Notes under the pieces: model-generated
Database searches by the model: none
What the model was told of the DNA's origin: nothing
Seen by the model: only the letters and a program-made list of their open reading frames with translations
Part shown: positions 18,013-25,728 of the stretch, piece after piece
How the letters are laid out: every line of letters starts with the position of its first letter
Position numbering within the stretch: position 1 is the stretch's first letter
From: Sporomusa acidovorans
GTDB lineage: Bacteria; Bacillota; Negativicutes; Sporomusales; Sporomusaceae
Direction: 5' to 3' (one strand)
Length of the DNA stretch: 64,000 nt
Assembly (NCBI RefSeq): GCF_002257695.2
Contig: NZ_CP155571.1
Program-made: the position numbers and the translations under genes

Positions 18013-18996
18013 TTATTCCTGAATAAATTGGCTAAAATCTGTCTGGACTTTACAAGTACGTAAGCGTTTATTATCTTTAGTTACCCGCTCACAACTACCA
18101 CAGATACCCTCGCCGCAGCACATCGCCGTATTATTTGTGGCTGCCATCGGCAAATTGATACCGGCTGCATGCATGGCAGCAATCAATGCATAATGTTGAT
18201 CATCAGAGCCGGAACTAACAACTAATTCCGGACATTCCTGGCGATTTGTCAATAATTGAGAAAACAATTGGATACCCACCTGACGCATAGAAGGTATTTC
18301 CTGAACCCGGATACCTAATTTGCCCAATTCTTCGGCAATAAATATTTTACCAATCTTTCCGGGTGCTACAATAGCGTTTACACAATTATTTTTTTCTGTT
18401 AGCTGGCGGGCTATCGGCATAGCCGGCGGTTGACCCATACCTCCAACTATTAATAATATTTTACCATTATCTATATTGTCAATCCATGGTTGACCAAAAA
18501 TACCATTATAATACGGACCGCGGACAAGAACTTGATTATTCCTGTCAGCCAACAGCCGGGCTGACTTGGGTCCAATTGTTTCAATGACAACCTGAATCGT
18601 ATTCCCTTCGACTTTCATAATACCTACCGGAAAATGATAAAATTGTGGATCTGACGACCGGCGCAAAAAAACAAATGCGCCACATTTGTCAAGTGACCGG
18701 GCAAGTTCATGAGACACAGCAAACTCTAACAAGTATGTATCTTTAGAGATTATTTGCTTCACTACAAATTGAGTATCGCTTTCCAGCCGTATAGGCGTAT
18801 CGGCATCAGGGATCCACATTCTTTTTTTGGGCTGCCACTGTTTCTCATATAGTATGCACACTCCACTCCAGTTGCAGTCACATACGTCTTCACCTTTCAA
18901 ATGACTACAAAACGTACAATGATTTGTATCTGCGAGGAAGCAGGGACAATAAGCCGAATTAATATCAATACATCTGGTCACAAGTTTTTTTAGCAC
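18013..18996 (-). CDS. PyrK-like FAD/NAD and [2Fe-2S] electron-transfer protein with extra N-terminal Cys cluster
   Basis: A 327-residue protein of the dihydroorotate-dehydrogenase electron-transfer (PyrK) superfamily. The first 50 residues carry eight cysteines (C9, C17, C19, C27, C30, C39, C41, C47), an addition not found in PyrK. A ferredoxin-reductase-like FAD domain follows, with FPVGIMKV near residue 122, then an NAD domain (LLIVGGMGQPPAMPIA). The C terminus has the [2Fe-2S] motif C294-GEGI-C299-GS-C302 with a later C315. The start is a GTG after GGGAGGA. It follows a GidA-like flavoprotein by 17 bases, so the two probably form an electron-transfer pair. No pyrD lies nearby, so a role in pyrimidine synthesis is unlikely. 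Confidence 0.82.
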   Translation of the reverse strand: MLKKLVTRCIDINSAYCPCFLADTNHCTFCSHLKGEDVCDCNWSGVCILYEKQWQPKKRMWIPDADTPIRLESDTQFVVKQIISKDTYLLEFAVSHELARSLDKCGAFVFLRRSSDPQFYHFPVGIMKVEGNTIQVVIETIGPKSARLLADRNNQVLVRGPYYNGIFGQPWIDNIDNGKILLIVGGMGQPPAMPIARQLTEKNNCVNAIVAPGKIGKIFIAEELGKLGIRVQEIPSMRQVGIQLFSQLLTNRQECPELVVSSGSDDQHYALIAAMHAAGINLPMAATNNTAMCCGEGICGSCERVTKDNKRLRTCKVQTDFSQFIQE

Positions 18997-19013
18997 GACT
19001 TATTCCTCCCATT

Positions 19014-20294
19014 CTATACTAAACAAACATTATATACGTCCGTAAGCCCCGCTTTAGCAACACGTTCATTTATTTCCTCCCGCCTTGCCGAATAAAGGCC
19101 TGTTTTTTTCATATGCGCAAAATATGCCGCACCTGAGAAGGTATATCTTTGCTTAATGCCATCTTCCGTTTCCATCTGTTGATGAATGAATCTAATAAAA
19201 TCACCGGATGCCAGTTCATTCGGCAATTCAAGATATTGCATATCCAAGCAGTACCGTACAGCATTATGGCCAGCAAGTAGTCCTGTCACAACAGCTTCCG
19301 TATGACCGACTAATATACCGGATTTTTCTCCTGCACAAAACAAGTTATCAATACCCTCCACTTTGAGCGAATTATCACATGGTGCTATACCCAAATACCG
19401 TATAGAATTGCCAATACCACCGGAATACGGGTCCTCATATCTGGCACGTTCAAGCCCTGGTATCGTTCTAAGTGCATCAAGCGGAAAGAACGGCGTCATA
19501 AGTTTGGCATGGCCGGTATCAATCAAAACGATGTTTTCAGCATAATCAGCAATTGCATATTGTGTGCAGGCTTTCTTGCCTAACATGCCAGTCTTTTTTA
19601 GGTTTTCAGGCAGCGGTATAACTACCATGCCTTCTTTTTCCAGCTTGTCTTTAAGTTCAGGACTTAGGGAATCTTTATTGATTTTGCATGATCCACTCAT
19701 GGCGCCATATGTTCCATCCGCTTTTTTACCCATAACTTCCTTAACTTCCGCCTTGGCAGTAACGCTTACCCGCGGGCCAAAAGTAGGGCACCGTAAAATA
19801 CACATAGCACATCCATTACCATATTTCAAGCAATTTCCCATCGGTCCTGAAGTGCCAGTAGTGTCGACAAAAGCGTCCCCTTCAATAACTTCCTCGTTAT
19901 CATCCGATAAATACTGAATTTTTTTGCCATATTTAACAACAGTGGAAACCCTTACTCTGGTTTTAATATCTATGCCATAGTTTTGAAGAATTTTTTTGAC
20001 CAGTGGTTCCATCGTCGTTACGTCGTAGAAGGAAGCGTGACTGTGTCCGGGAAAATTTATTCCCCGGTGCCTGGCATTAGCATCCATGGCTACAAATAAA
20101 TCCCCGCCGCCCATGGCAATTGCTTCCTCAGCCGCAGTAAACCTGCCATTATTACGAAATATACCGCCTACCAAGCCGGTTCCCAGCAATAAGTCGGTGC
20201 GCTCAAGCAAAACCACTTGTGCACCGGCCTTGGATGCTGCTAGTGCTGCGGCACAGCCGGCCCAACCACCGCCGACAACTACCACTTTAATCAT
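19014..20294 (-). CDS. FAD-dependent oxidoreductase with a four-cysteine cluster (GidA/TrmFO-like fold)
   Basis: A 426-residue flavoprotein. The N-terminal motif GGGWAGCAAALAA (residues 8-20) binds FAD. A cysteine cluster C155-x6-C162-x2-C165-x3-C169 followed by P looks like an Fe-S site, and the FCAGEKSG/GHTEAVVTGLLAGHNA stretch near 325 resembles the GidA/TrmFO FAD fold. It is not MnmG or TrmFO itself: the length is wrong and the tRNA-binding parts are missing. It starts with ATG after GGGAGGAATTCC. Together with the downstream PyrK-like protein it forms a two-gene redox unit whose substrate I cannot name. Confidence 0.8.
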   Translation of the reverse strand: MIKVVVVGGGWAGCAAALAASKAGAQVVLLERTDLLLGTGLVGGIFRNNGRFTAAEEAIAMGGGDLFVAMDANARHRGINFPGHSHASFYDVTTMEPLVKKILQNYGIDIKTRVRVSTVVKYGKKIQYLSDDNEEVIEGDAFVDTTGTSGPMGNCLKYGNGCAMCILRCPTFGPRVSVTAKAEVKEVMGKKADGTYGAMSGSCKINKDSLSPELKDKLEKEGMVVIPLPENLKKTGMLGKKACTQYAIADYAENIVLIDTGHAKLMTPFFPLDALRTIPGLERARYEDPYSGGIGNSIRYLGIAPCDNSLKVEGIDNLFCAGEKSGILVGHTEAVVTGLLAGHNAVRYCLDMQYLELPNELASGDFIRFIHQQMETEDGIKQRYTFSGAAYFAHMKKTGLYSARREEINERVAKAGLTDVYNVCLV

Positions 20295-20372
20295 GGAATT
20301 CCCTCCATTCCCTGCTTTAAAATCACACTACAGTGTATTCATTGCTTATTCAAGTGCTACAAATGGAGGCAT

Positions 20373-20402
20373 AGAAAAAACTGGTAACAATAGTTACCAG
20401 TT
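20373..20402 (-). terminator. Intrinsic terminator after spmB
   Basis: Perfect stem AACTGGTAAC (20379-20388), loop AATA, GTTACCAGTT (20393-20402), then TTTTTT on the minus strand. The spmB stop codon lies at the foot of the stem. Confidence 0.9.
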
Positions 20403-20940
20403 ATGTACTAAACAAATATTTGCAAATATAAACAGAGGCCAGAAAGCTTGCTATATCACCTGAAAAACCTACTAACGGAGCATACCGGGGATTACTGATC
20501 GACACCGCGCCAAAATATACGGTTAACACATAAAAGGTTGTATCCGTACTGGCTAAAACCGTTGAAGCAATCTGTCCGATTAATGAATCAGGACCATAGG
20601 TGTTAAGAAGTTCTGTTGCCAGCCCCAATGAACCACTTCCTGATAATGGCCGCATAACTGCCAGCGGTACCAATTCAGGTGGCACACCTAATATATTTAG
20701 TAACGGAGCCATCCAAACTACACATACATCCATAGCGCCTGACGTCCGAAAGATACTGATAGCCACTAACATGGCAACAAGGCAGGGAAGAATACGAATT
20801 GCAGTATGAAACCCCTCGCTAGCTCCTTCAATAAAAGCTTCATAGACCTTAACTTTTCGACAATACCCTATTAGGGGAATTACCAGCAAGACAATAGGTA
20901 TTGCCCATACTGATAGCTGCTCACACAATTCTACCAGCAC
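20401..20940 (-). CDS. spmB: Spore maturation protein B
   Basis: A 179-residue membrane protein of the nucleoside-recognition (Gate) family, working with SpmA in spore core dehydration and heat resistance. Typical stretches are EGASEGFHTAIRILPCLVAML near residue 38 and PLSGSGSLGLATELL near 99, and ASTDTTFYVLTVYFGAV near 132. The start is a GTG after GGGAGGGGATATCC. It lies 18 bases after spmA, and in B. subtilis the same pair follows dacB. The length matches the B. subtilis protein as I remember it. Confidence 0.94.
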   Translation of the reverse strand: MLVELCEQLSVWAIPIVLLVIPLIGYCRKVKVYEAFIEGASEGFHTAIRILPCLVAMLVAISIFRTSGAMDVCVVWMAPLLNILGVPPELVPLAVMRPLSGSGSLGLATELLNTYGPDSLIGQIASTVLASTDTTFYVLTVYFGAVSISNPRYAPLVGFSGDIASFLASVYICKYLFST

Positions 20941-20958
20941 TAGGATATCCCCTCCCGT

Positions 20959-21540
20959 TTATCGTCTAGATAGCAATTGGCAAATCCGGTCAACACATAA
21001 TACAAAAATAGTGGCAAACAAACTGACGATTATGGTTGCGCCAACAATTGCTGTGGGATTGGTGGAACCTGCTGCCGACCGTATGGCAATAATTGTTGCC
21101 GGAACTAAGGTAAAACCAGTTGTACATAAGGCTAATAAAGTACACATTGCCGGCGTAGCCGTATCCTTTTTCGGGTTAAGTGTTTGTAGTTGTTGCATGG
21201 CTTTAATTCCCAGAGGCGTTACTGCATTACCTAATCCTAGCAGGTTTGCGCTGATTGTCATAATAATTGCACCCATAGCCGGATGATTTTTAGGCACACG
21301 GGGAAACAGTAACCCAACAATCGGATTCAACAGATAAGAAATTGCCTTGATAAGCCCGGATAATTCGGCAATTTTCATAATACCCAGCCATAAGCACATA
21401 ACGCCGATTAAGTTGAGCGATAGCTCTACCGCATCTTTGGCCGCATTGATAGCGCTGGCTGTAACAAGTTCAATTTTTCCGTTCATACCGGCATAAATAA
21501 TCCCGCTTGCCATAAGAATCATCCAAATTACATTGATCAT
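20959..21540 (-). CDS. spmA: Spore maturation protein A
   Basis: A 193-residue membrane protein with the Gate-type fold, partner of SpmB. The motif NLIGVMCLWLGIMKIAE near residue 43 and NPIVGLLFPRVPKNHPAMGAI near 72 are characteristic. I use the ATG at 21538-21540, giving MINVIW, which matches the B. subtilis start MVNIIW from memory; an ATG five codons upstream is also in frame but would place the ribosome binding site inside the gene. A terminator separates it from the carboxypeptidase gene upstream. Confidence 0.92.
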   Translation of the reverse strand: MINVIWMILMASGIIYAGMNGKIELVTASAINAAKDAVELSLNLIGVMCLWLGIMKIAELSGLIKAISYLLNPIVGLLFPRVPKNHPAMGAIIMTISANLLGLGNAVTPLGIKAMQQLQTLNPKKDTATPAMCTLLALCTTGFTLVPATIIAIRSAAGSTNPTAIVGATIIVSLFATIFVLCVDRICQLLSRR

Positions 21541-21587
21541 GATCTTCTCACCCATTATGATGCTATGACAGATTATCGTATGCTAGA

Positions 21588-21615
21588 ACGAAAAGGACGC
21601 CAATTGGCGTCCTTT
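21588..21615 (-). terminator. Intrinsic terminator between the D-Ala-D-Ala carboxypeptidase gene and spmA
   Basis: Perfect stem AAAGGACGCC (21592-21601), loop AATT, GGCGTCCTTT (21606-21615), followed by TTTTCGTT on the minus strand. It overlaps the stop codon of the upstream gene. It should limit read-through into spmA, so spmAB may also have a separate promoter or depend on read-through. Confidence 0.8.
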
Positions 21616-22762
21616 AAGCAAAATTATGAATTACAAAGGATACAATTCCTAAGACGGAGCCCCAAAGCATTCCAAAAAATGATTTTCGCTCTACCTGCTG
21701 ATCGGCAAGTAAATCAGCATTGGCGACCTCAACATTGTTATAAAGTACTTTGACTGTGCCGATTTTCTGCCCCGCAGCGACCGGCGCATTCATCTTATTG
21801 GGAGCATCAATAACAGTGGAAAATTGATCATGTTCATTGTCAGCCATTGGTAAAACAATATCCTGGTCCGCCACTAATTTCACATTGCCGGTTTTTCCCT
21901 CGCTAATTTTAACAGTTTTTAAAATATCGCCTTTGTGAACAACGGGAACTGGTTTAAGTTGCGCAAAGCCATAATTCAAAAGTTTAATTGAATCGTCCCA
22001 CATCCGTTCGCTGTCTAATACTACGGCAACAAGCTGAACCCCGTTGCGGTTGGCCGCTGAAACCAAACAACGCCCGGCAGCATCCGTATAACCGGTTTTA
22101 ACACCGTTTGCCCCATCATATAACCACAACATTCTGTTTTCGTTGTATAGATCTCGATCGTGTTCTTTGCCTGGCCAGGGAATAATTTTGTGCTGAGTAG
22201 AAACAATTTGAGTAAACAGCGGATTTTTATAGCCATATGCTGCAATTTTAGCTAAATCATGAGCCGTTGTATAATGCCTTTCATCAGGCAATCCGCTGGT
22301 ATTAACAAAATTGCTGTTTACTGCGCCAATTGAATGGGCTTTCTCAGTCATTAGTTTGGCAAAAACGTCGACTGAGCCCGAAATATGTTCGGCTACCGCC
22401 ACTGTCGCATCATTACCGGAAACAAGCATTATCCCATATAACATATCAAGTAATGTAAGCTGCTCTCCCGGTAAAAGCCATAGTGAGGACCCTTCGGTAG
22501 TCGCGGCGTTCTGGCTGGCGGTAACCACATCATCAAGTTTGCCGTATTCCAGTGCAGTAATCAACGTAATAATCTTGGTGGTACTGGCCGGATAACGCCG
22601 TTCTTCGGCATTTCTGCTGTAAAGTACCTTTCCTGTTGATGCTTCCATAACAATAGCCGCTTTAGCTGTAAGATCCGGTATAGAGTCTTGTGCAGCTACG
22701 GTTTTTGGCAAAAAAAACAGACATATAAATAACAGTAATCCAAGATTAATTAGTTGTCGCAT
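21614..22762 (-). CDS. dacB: D-alanyl-D-alanine carboxypeptidase, DacB-like (S11 family)
   Basis: A 382-residue penicillin-binding carboxypeptidase that removes the terminal D-Ala of peptidoglycan stems. A signal peptide occupies about 1-24. Active-site motifs: S60-x-x-K63 (STTK), S115-G-N and K222-T-G. The C-terminal PBP5-like beta domain and an amphipathic membrane-anchoring tail (FVIHNF end) follow. Its place just before spmA and spmB matches the B. subtilis dacB-spmA-spmB cluster, but a near-consensus sigma-A promoter precedes it and a terminator separates it from spmA. A vegetative role is therefore also possible. A second paralogue lies at 35657. Confidence 0.9.
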   Translation of the reverse strand: MRQLINLGLLLFICLFFLPKTVAAQDSIPDLTAKAAIVMEASTGKVLYSRNAEERRYPASTTKIITLITALEYGKLDDVVTASQNAATTEGSSLWLLPGEQLTLLDMLYGIMLVSGNDATVAVAEHISGSVDVFAKLMTEKAHSIGAVNSNFVNTSGLPDERHYTTAHDLAKIAAYGYKNPLFTQIVSTQHKIIPWPGKEHDRDLYNENRMLWLYDGANGVKTGYTDAAGRCLVSAANRNGVQLVAVVLDSERMWDDSIKLLNYGFAQLKPVPVVHKGDILKTVKISEGKTGNVKLVADQDIVLPMADNEHDQFSTVIDAPNKMNAPVAAGQKIGTVKVLYNNVEVANADLLADQQVERKSFFGMLWGSVLGIVSFVIHNFA

Positions 22763-22798
22763 GGATCCAGTCCTTTCATTTAGGTTAAACCAAGAATT

Positions 22799-22827
22799 AT
22801 TATATAATTAATTTCGCTAAAGGTCAA
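22799..22827 (-). promoter_or_regulatory. Sigma-A promoter of the dacB-like gene
   Basis: On the minus strand TTGACC (22822-22827), a 17-base spacer, TATAAT (22799-22804). Five of six and six of six bases match with ideal spacing, about 37 bases before the start codon. Confidence 0.75.
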
Positions 22828-22933
22828 AGTGTACTCATTCCAGGCTTGTCTAATTTTGGTATGTAATAATATCCTGGCATTAAGTAAAGAGGTAACGGAA
22901 ATAATAGTAACAAATTTAAGGAGGTGAATCAAT

Positions 22934-23122
22934 ATGGAAATGCTTGACGTTAAAACAGCTTTACGCACCACGCTTACCCAAAAGCAAGAACTTGTGCGTG
23001 ATTATCAATCTTTCGCTGATCGTATAAACAACGAAGAAGTCGCTAAAATGTTTAAACATTTCGCCGAAGCAGAGGCATTACATTCCACTCAAATTAAGGA
23101 CAAACTTGATCAGTTAGCTTAG
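22934..23122 (+). CDS. Small ferritin-like helical protein, 62 residues
   Basis: A 62-residue, mostly helical protein with an ExxH motif at E47-A-L-H50 and many Glu, Gln and Lys residues, like one half of a ferritin or rubrerythrin-type four-helix bundle. It begins with ATG after an excellent AAGGAGGTGAATCA ribosome binding site and ends before a strong bidirectional terminator. It is one of only three plus-strand genes in the window. I do not recognise a named family; a metal-binding or redox-stress role is inferred from the motif only. The promoter could not be fixed. Confidence 0.75.
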   Translation: MEMLDVKTALRTTLTQKQELVRDYQSFADRINNEEVAKMFKHFAEAEALHSTQIKDKLDQLA

Positions 23123-23144
23123 TTTATTAATTTGTTGATTTATA

Positions 23145-23178
23145 TGTAAAAACCCACACAATTATGTGTGGGTTTTAA
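23145..23178. terminator. Bidirectional terminator between the 62-residue gene and gerW
   Basis: Stem AAAACCCACACA (23149-23160), loop ATTA, TGTGTGGGTTTT (about 23165-23176). It has A-runs and T-runs on both sides and lies between two convergent genes. Confidence 0.9.
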
Positions 23179-23188
23179 AAGTTCAGTA

Positions 23189-23635
23189 TCATAGAGTAGA
23201 GTGTTGATGAATCGGTTGAGTTTCAGCTGTTTGCGCAAGTTCTTCAAGATCAGTATCCTCATCATTGCTCTTTCCCAGCATATTCTCAATTTTATTCATT
23301 ACCTGCGGGACCATATCGATAAGACGGTCATAAAATAAATTGCTTTCCACAGACATAAATCTTACACCACTGGAGGGCGAACAAACTAAAAAGCCTACAG
23401 GCTTAACACTAATGCCGGCACCGCTGGCACCGCCGAAAGGATGTTCTTTCTCTGTATTTTCTGCTTCATAGTCACCGCCACCTGCCGCAAATCCAAATGC
23501 TACCCGCGATATAGGAACAATTACTGTGCCATCGGGGGTTTCCACCGCGTCACCAACAATGGTATTAACATCTACCATGCCTTTGATGCTTTCCATAGCT
23601 GTTTTCATCAAACCCTGTATTGGATGCTCAGCCAC
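23189..23635 (-). CDS. ytfJ: Sporulation protein GerW/YtfJ family
   Basis: A 148-residue soluble protein of the GerW (YtfJ) family, needed for normal germination in B. subtilis. The signature is FGFAAGGGDYE near residue 47 and GGASGAGISVKPVGFLV near 68. The start is a GTG after GGGGAGGTGACTCGC. It overlaps the DUF2953 gene by eight bases, matching the B. subtilis ytfI-ytfJ order. Together with scpAB nearby this resembles the ytfIJ / scpAB region of Firmicutes. The family is confident; the exact molecular role is unknown. Confidence 0.93.
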   Translation of the reverse strand: MAEHPIQGLMKTAMESIKGMVDVNTIVGDAVETPDGTVIVPISRVAFGFAAGGGDYEAENTEKEHPFGGASGAGISVKPVGFLVCSPSSGVRFMSVESNLFYDRLIDMVPQVMNKIENMLGKSNDEDTDLEELAQTAETQPIHQHSTL

Positions 23636-24305
23636 TGCGAGTCACCTCCCCATGCAATGAATTTAGTAGTACCGACATAGTTGCAGTTATAACATTGCCA
23701 AATCTTATTCGCAATATACACCTGAATTCAATTTCTGCTTGGCTGCATCCAAAAACCGGCTGTAATAAAATTACAGGCTTAGCATCAAATATCAACCGCT
23801 TCTGTGCGGATGACAACAGCGTATTAACAAATGATCCCAATACACCCATCATAATCCCGGTAAAGGCGGCATCCTCAAATCCATATATTGTAGAAAGCTC
23901 AAACTTTTCACAACGGATGCCTTGAGCTAGTTTGCTTATGTAATGGTTATATCCGCGTATAAACTGTTTAACCGATCTAACCAATTGCACAAATTCTTCT
24001 GGATTATGAAATAATATTTGGATGGATTTTTTCAAAAAGCGTTGCTCCCGCCCGACTTGTGTTTTGGTATCTCCTTGGGGTGTCTTAATATTGGATGCAA
24101 TCCAGGGTATCTCGTTATGCTGGATAACCGCTATTGTCGGAATCCTTATAGTATAAAGAAAATTTTTTTGCAGGGCGAACACAGAAACGGCTATATAGTC
24201 ATCATCTTTACGACGGCAAAAGTGAAATTCAATAAACAAACTGATTTTAAAAAGCAGTAACAGCAAAATGACTGCTGCGATCAGCATGAATAGCCAATTA
24301 TTCAT
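23628..24305 (-). CDS. ytfI: DUF2953 membrane-anchored protein (YtfI-like)
   Basis: A 225-residue protein with an N-terminal hydrophobic anchor (LFMLIAAVILLLLLF) and a soluble domain. Near its C terminus TLLSSAQKRLIFDAKPVILLQPVFG resembles the DUF2953 family. I use the ATG at 24303-24305 after AAGAGGAAACGCTG; the frame is open further upstream but without a ribosome binding site. It is coupled to gerW/ytfJ by an overlap, so a spore role is likely by association. No enzyme motif is visible. Confidence 0.82.
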   Translation of the reverse strand: MNNWLFMLIAAVILLLLLFKISLFIEFHFCRRKDDDYIAVSVFALQKNFLYTIRIPTIAVIQHNEIPWIASNIKTPQGDTKTQVGREQRFLKKSIQILFHNPEEFVQLVRSVKQFIRGYNHYISKLAQGIRCEKFELSTIYGFEDAAFTGIMMGVLGSFVNTLLSSAQKRLIFDAKPVILLQPVFGCSQAEIEFRCILRIRFGNVITATMSVLLNSLHGEVTRSG

Positions 24306-24341
24306 CAGCGTTTCCTCTTGATTTGCTATCAATATTCTACA

Positions 24342-24371
24342 TATTAAATCTTTTGCATTACTGCAACATAC
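24342..24371 (-). promoter_or_regulatory. Candidate forespore promoter for ytfI-ytfJ
   Basis: On the minus strand GTATG (24367-24371), 18-base spacer, TTTAATA (24342-24348). The -35 fits the sigma-F/G consensus fully and the -10 fits 5 of 7. This is a weak pattern match supported only by the sporulation role of the genes. Confidence 0.28.
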
Positions 24372-24404
24372 TATGCATTTGAATTTTTGTAGAGCTGATA
24401 GATA

Positions 24405-25004
24405 TTACTTGCCAGTTGGAAGTTGTTCTTGAATATCCAAAATTAGCTGTTCGTCCGTCGGCGCATCGTCCTCGCCTTCAATGGCATCAGACGTCAGTAT
24501 GTTGGTAATATCAGGCAATTGTTCCAGGTTTTTCAATCCAAAACACTGTAAAAATTCATTAGTGGTACCATACAATATAGGACGTCCTATCGCATCTTTA
24601 CGTCCTACTTCTTTGATAAGCAAACGATCAAGTAAGGTGGTAACTACTCTGTCGGACTTAACACCGCGAATACCTTCAATTTCTTGTCGTGTTACCGGCT
24701 GCTTAAATGCCACAATCGCCAGAGTTTCCAAAGCGGCTGCAGATAATTTACTGTCTTGTACCTCGGCTAATTTTCCAATAATAGGAAATAGTTCAGGTTT
24801 TGTACATAGCTGATACCCACCGGCCACTTCAACTATTGTTAATCCACGCTCTTCGTCAGACATCGTATTTGTCATTTCCTGCAGTAACGTATAAACCTGT
24901 TCAACTTGAATATTAAGTAGTCCGGCAATTTTATCTGCGGCAAGCGGTTGCCCGCTTGCAAATAATAAAGCCTCAATTGCCCCGCGCAAATGCCTGCTAA
25001 ACAT
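24405..25004 (-). CDS. scpB: Segregation and condensation protein B
   Basis: A 199-residue winged-helix subunit of the SMC-ScpAB condensin complex, which organises and segregates chromosomes. The first winged helix includes AIEALLFASGQPL at residue 10 and the second ALETLAIVAFKQPVTRQEIEGIRGV near 90. The C-terminal GRKDAIGRPILYGTT stretch is ScpB-specific. It follows scpA after seven bases, in the usual scpA-scpB order. The acidic tail is of unknown use. Confidence 0.95.
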   Translation of the reverse strand: MFSRHLRGAIEALLFASGQPLAADKIAGLLNIQVEQVYTLLQEMTNTMSDEERGLTIVEVAGGYQLCTKPELFPIIGKLAEVQDSKLSAAALETLAIVAFKQPVTRQEIEGIRGVKSDRVVTTLLDRLLIKEVGRKDAIGRPILYGTTNEFLQCFGLKNLEQLPDITNILTSDAIEGEDDAPTDEQLILDIQEQLPTGK

Positions 25005-25011
25005 ACATTCG

Positions 25012-25725
25012 TCACTCCTTTAACTTGAGGCAAATAGGTTCAAATTGCCGTTTCTGATAAACTTCTATCTGTTTTAATCTAACTAACTCCAATACGGCCA
25101 GAAAAGCAGCGATAAATTCTGAGCGAGAACCTGTCCTAATTATAGTTTTGCTCAACTCCATACTCCCGTCATTATTTCGCAACAGGGTAATAATATCCTG
25201 CATTTTGTCTTTAACACTAATTTGCTCAGGTGCAATAATGGCAAAACTCGGGATAGTACTTTCCCAAAGCGTAACATAAGCTTTCAAAAGATCATCCAGG
25301 CAAAGTCCCTCAGGCAATGGAAATTGTTTGGCAAATTCTTGAGGAAAACGGGTAATAAATTGTCCGCGTTCACTGCCTAATTTTTCAAATAAACCTGCAA
25401 CTTGCTTAAATTTGCGATATTCAATCAATCGTTCAACTAGTTCCTGACGCGGATCAATGTCTTCTTCGACTGCGTCCACACGAACCGGCCGCGGCAGCAG
25501 CATGCGTGATTTTATTTGCAGCAAAGTTGCCGCCATAACTAAAAATTCGCTGGCTACCTCAATATTGAAGTGTTCCATGGCCTTAAGATAAGCCAAGTAT
25601 TGTTCCGTGATTTCTGCAATGGGAATATTGTAAATATCAATCTGATTTTTTTCAATCAGATGCATTAATAGAGCCAACGGCCCTTCAAAGGCTTCTAACT
25701 TAATATTATAGCTAACTGTAGCCAT
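25012..25725 (-). CDS. scpA: Segregation and condensation protein A (kleisin)
   Basis: A 237-residue kleisin that bridges the SMC heads and binds ScpB. The N-terminal region reads FEGPLALLMHLIEKNQIDIYNIPIAEITEQYL, the classic ScpA helix that contacts the SMC neck, and LLQIKSRMLLPRP follows. The C-terminal winged helix is TGSRSEFIAAFLAVLELVRLKQIEVYQ. It lies three bases after trpS and seven before scpB, so trpS-scpA-scpB are one transcript. Confidence 0.96.
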   Translation of the reverse strand: MATVSYNIKLEAFEGPLALLMHLIEKNQIDIYNIPIAEITEQYLAYLKAMEHFNIEVASEFLVMAATLLQIKSRMLLPRPVRVDAVEEDIDPRQELVERLIEYRKFKQVAGLFEKLGSERGQFITRFPQEFAKQFPLPEGLCLDDLLKAYVTLWESTIPSFAIIAPEQISVKDKMQDIITLLRNNDGSMELSKTIIRTGSRSEFIAAFLAVLELVRLKQIEVYQKRQFEPICLKLKE

Positions 25726-25728
25726 AGA

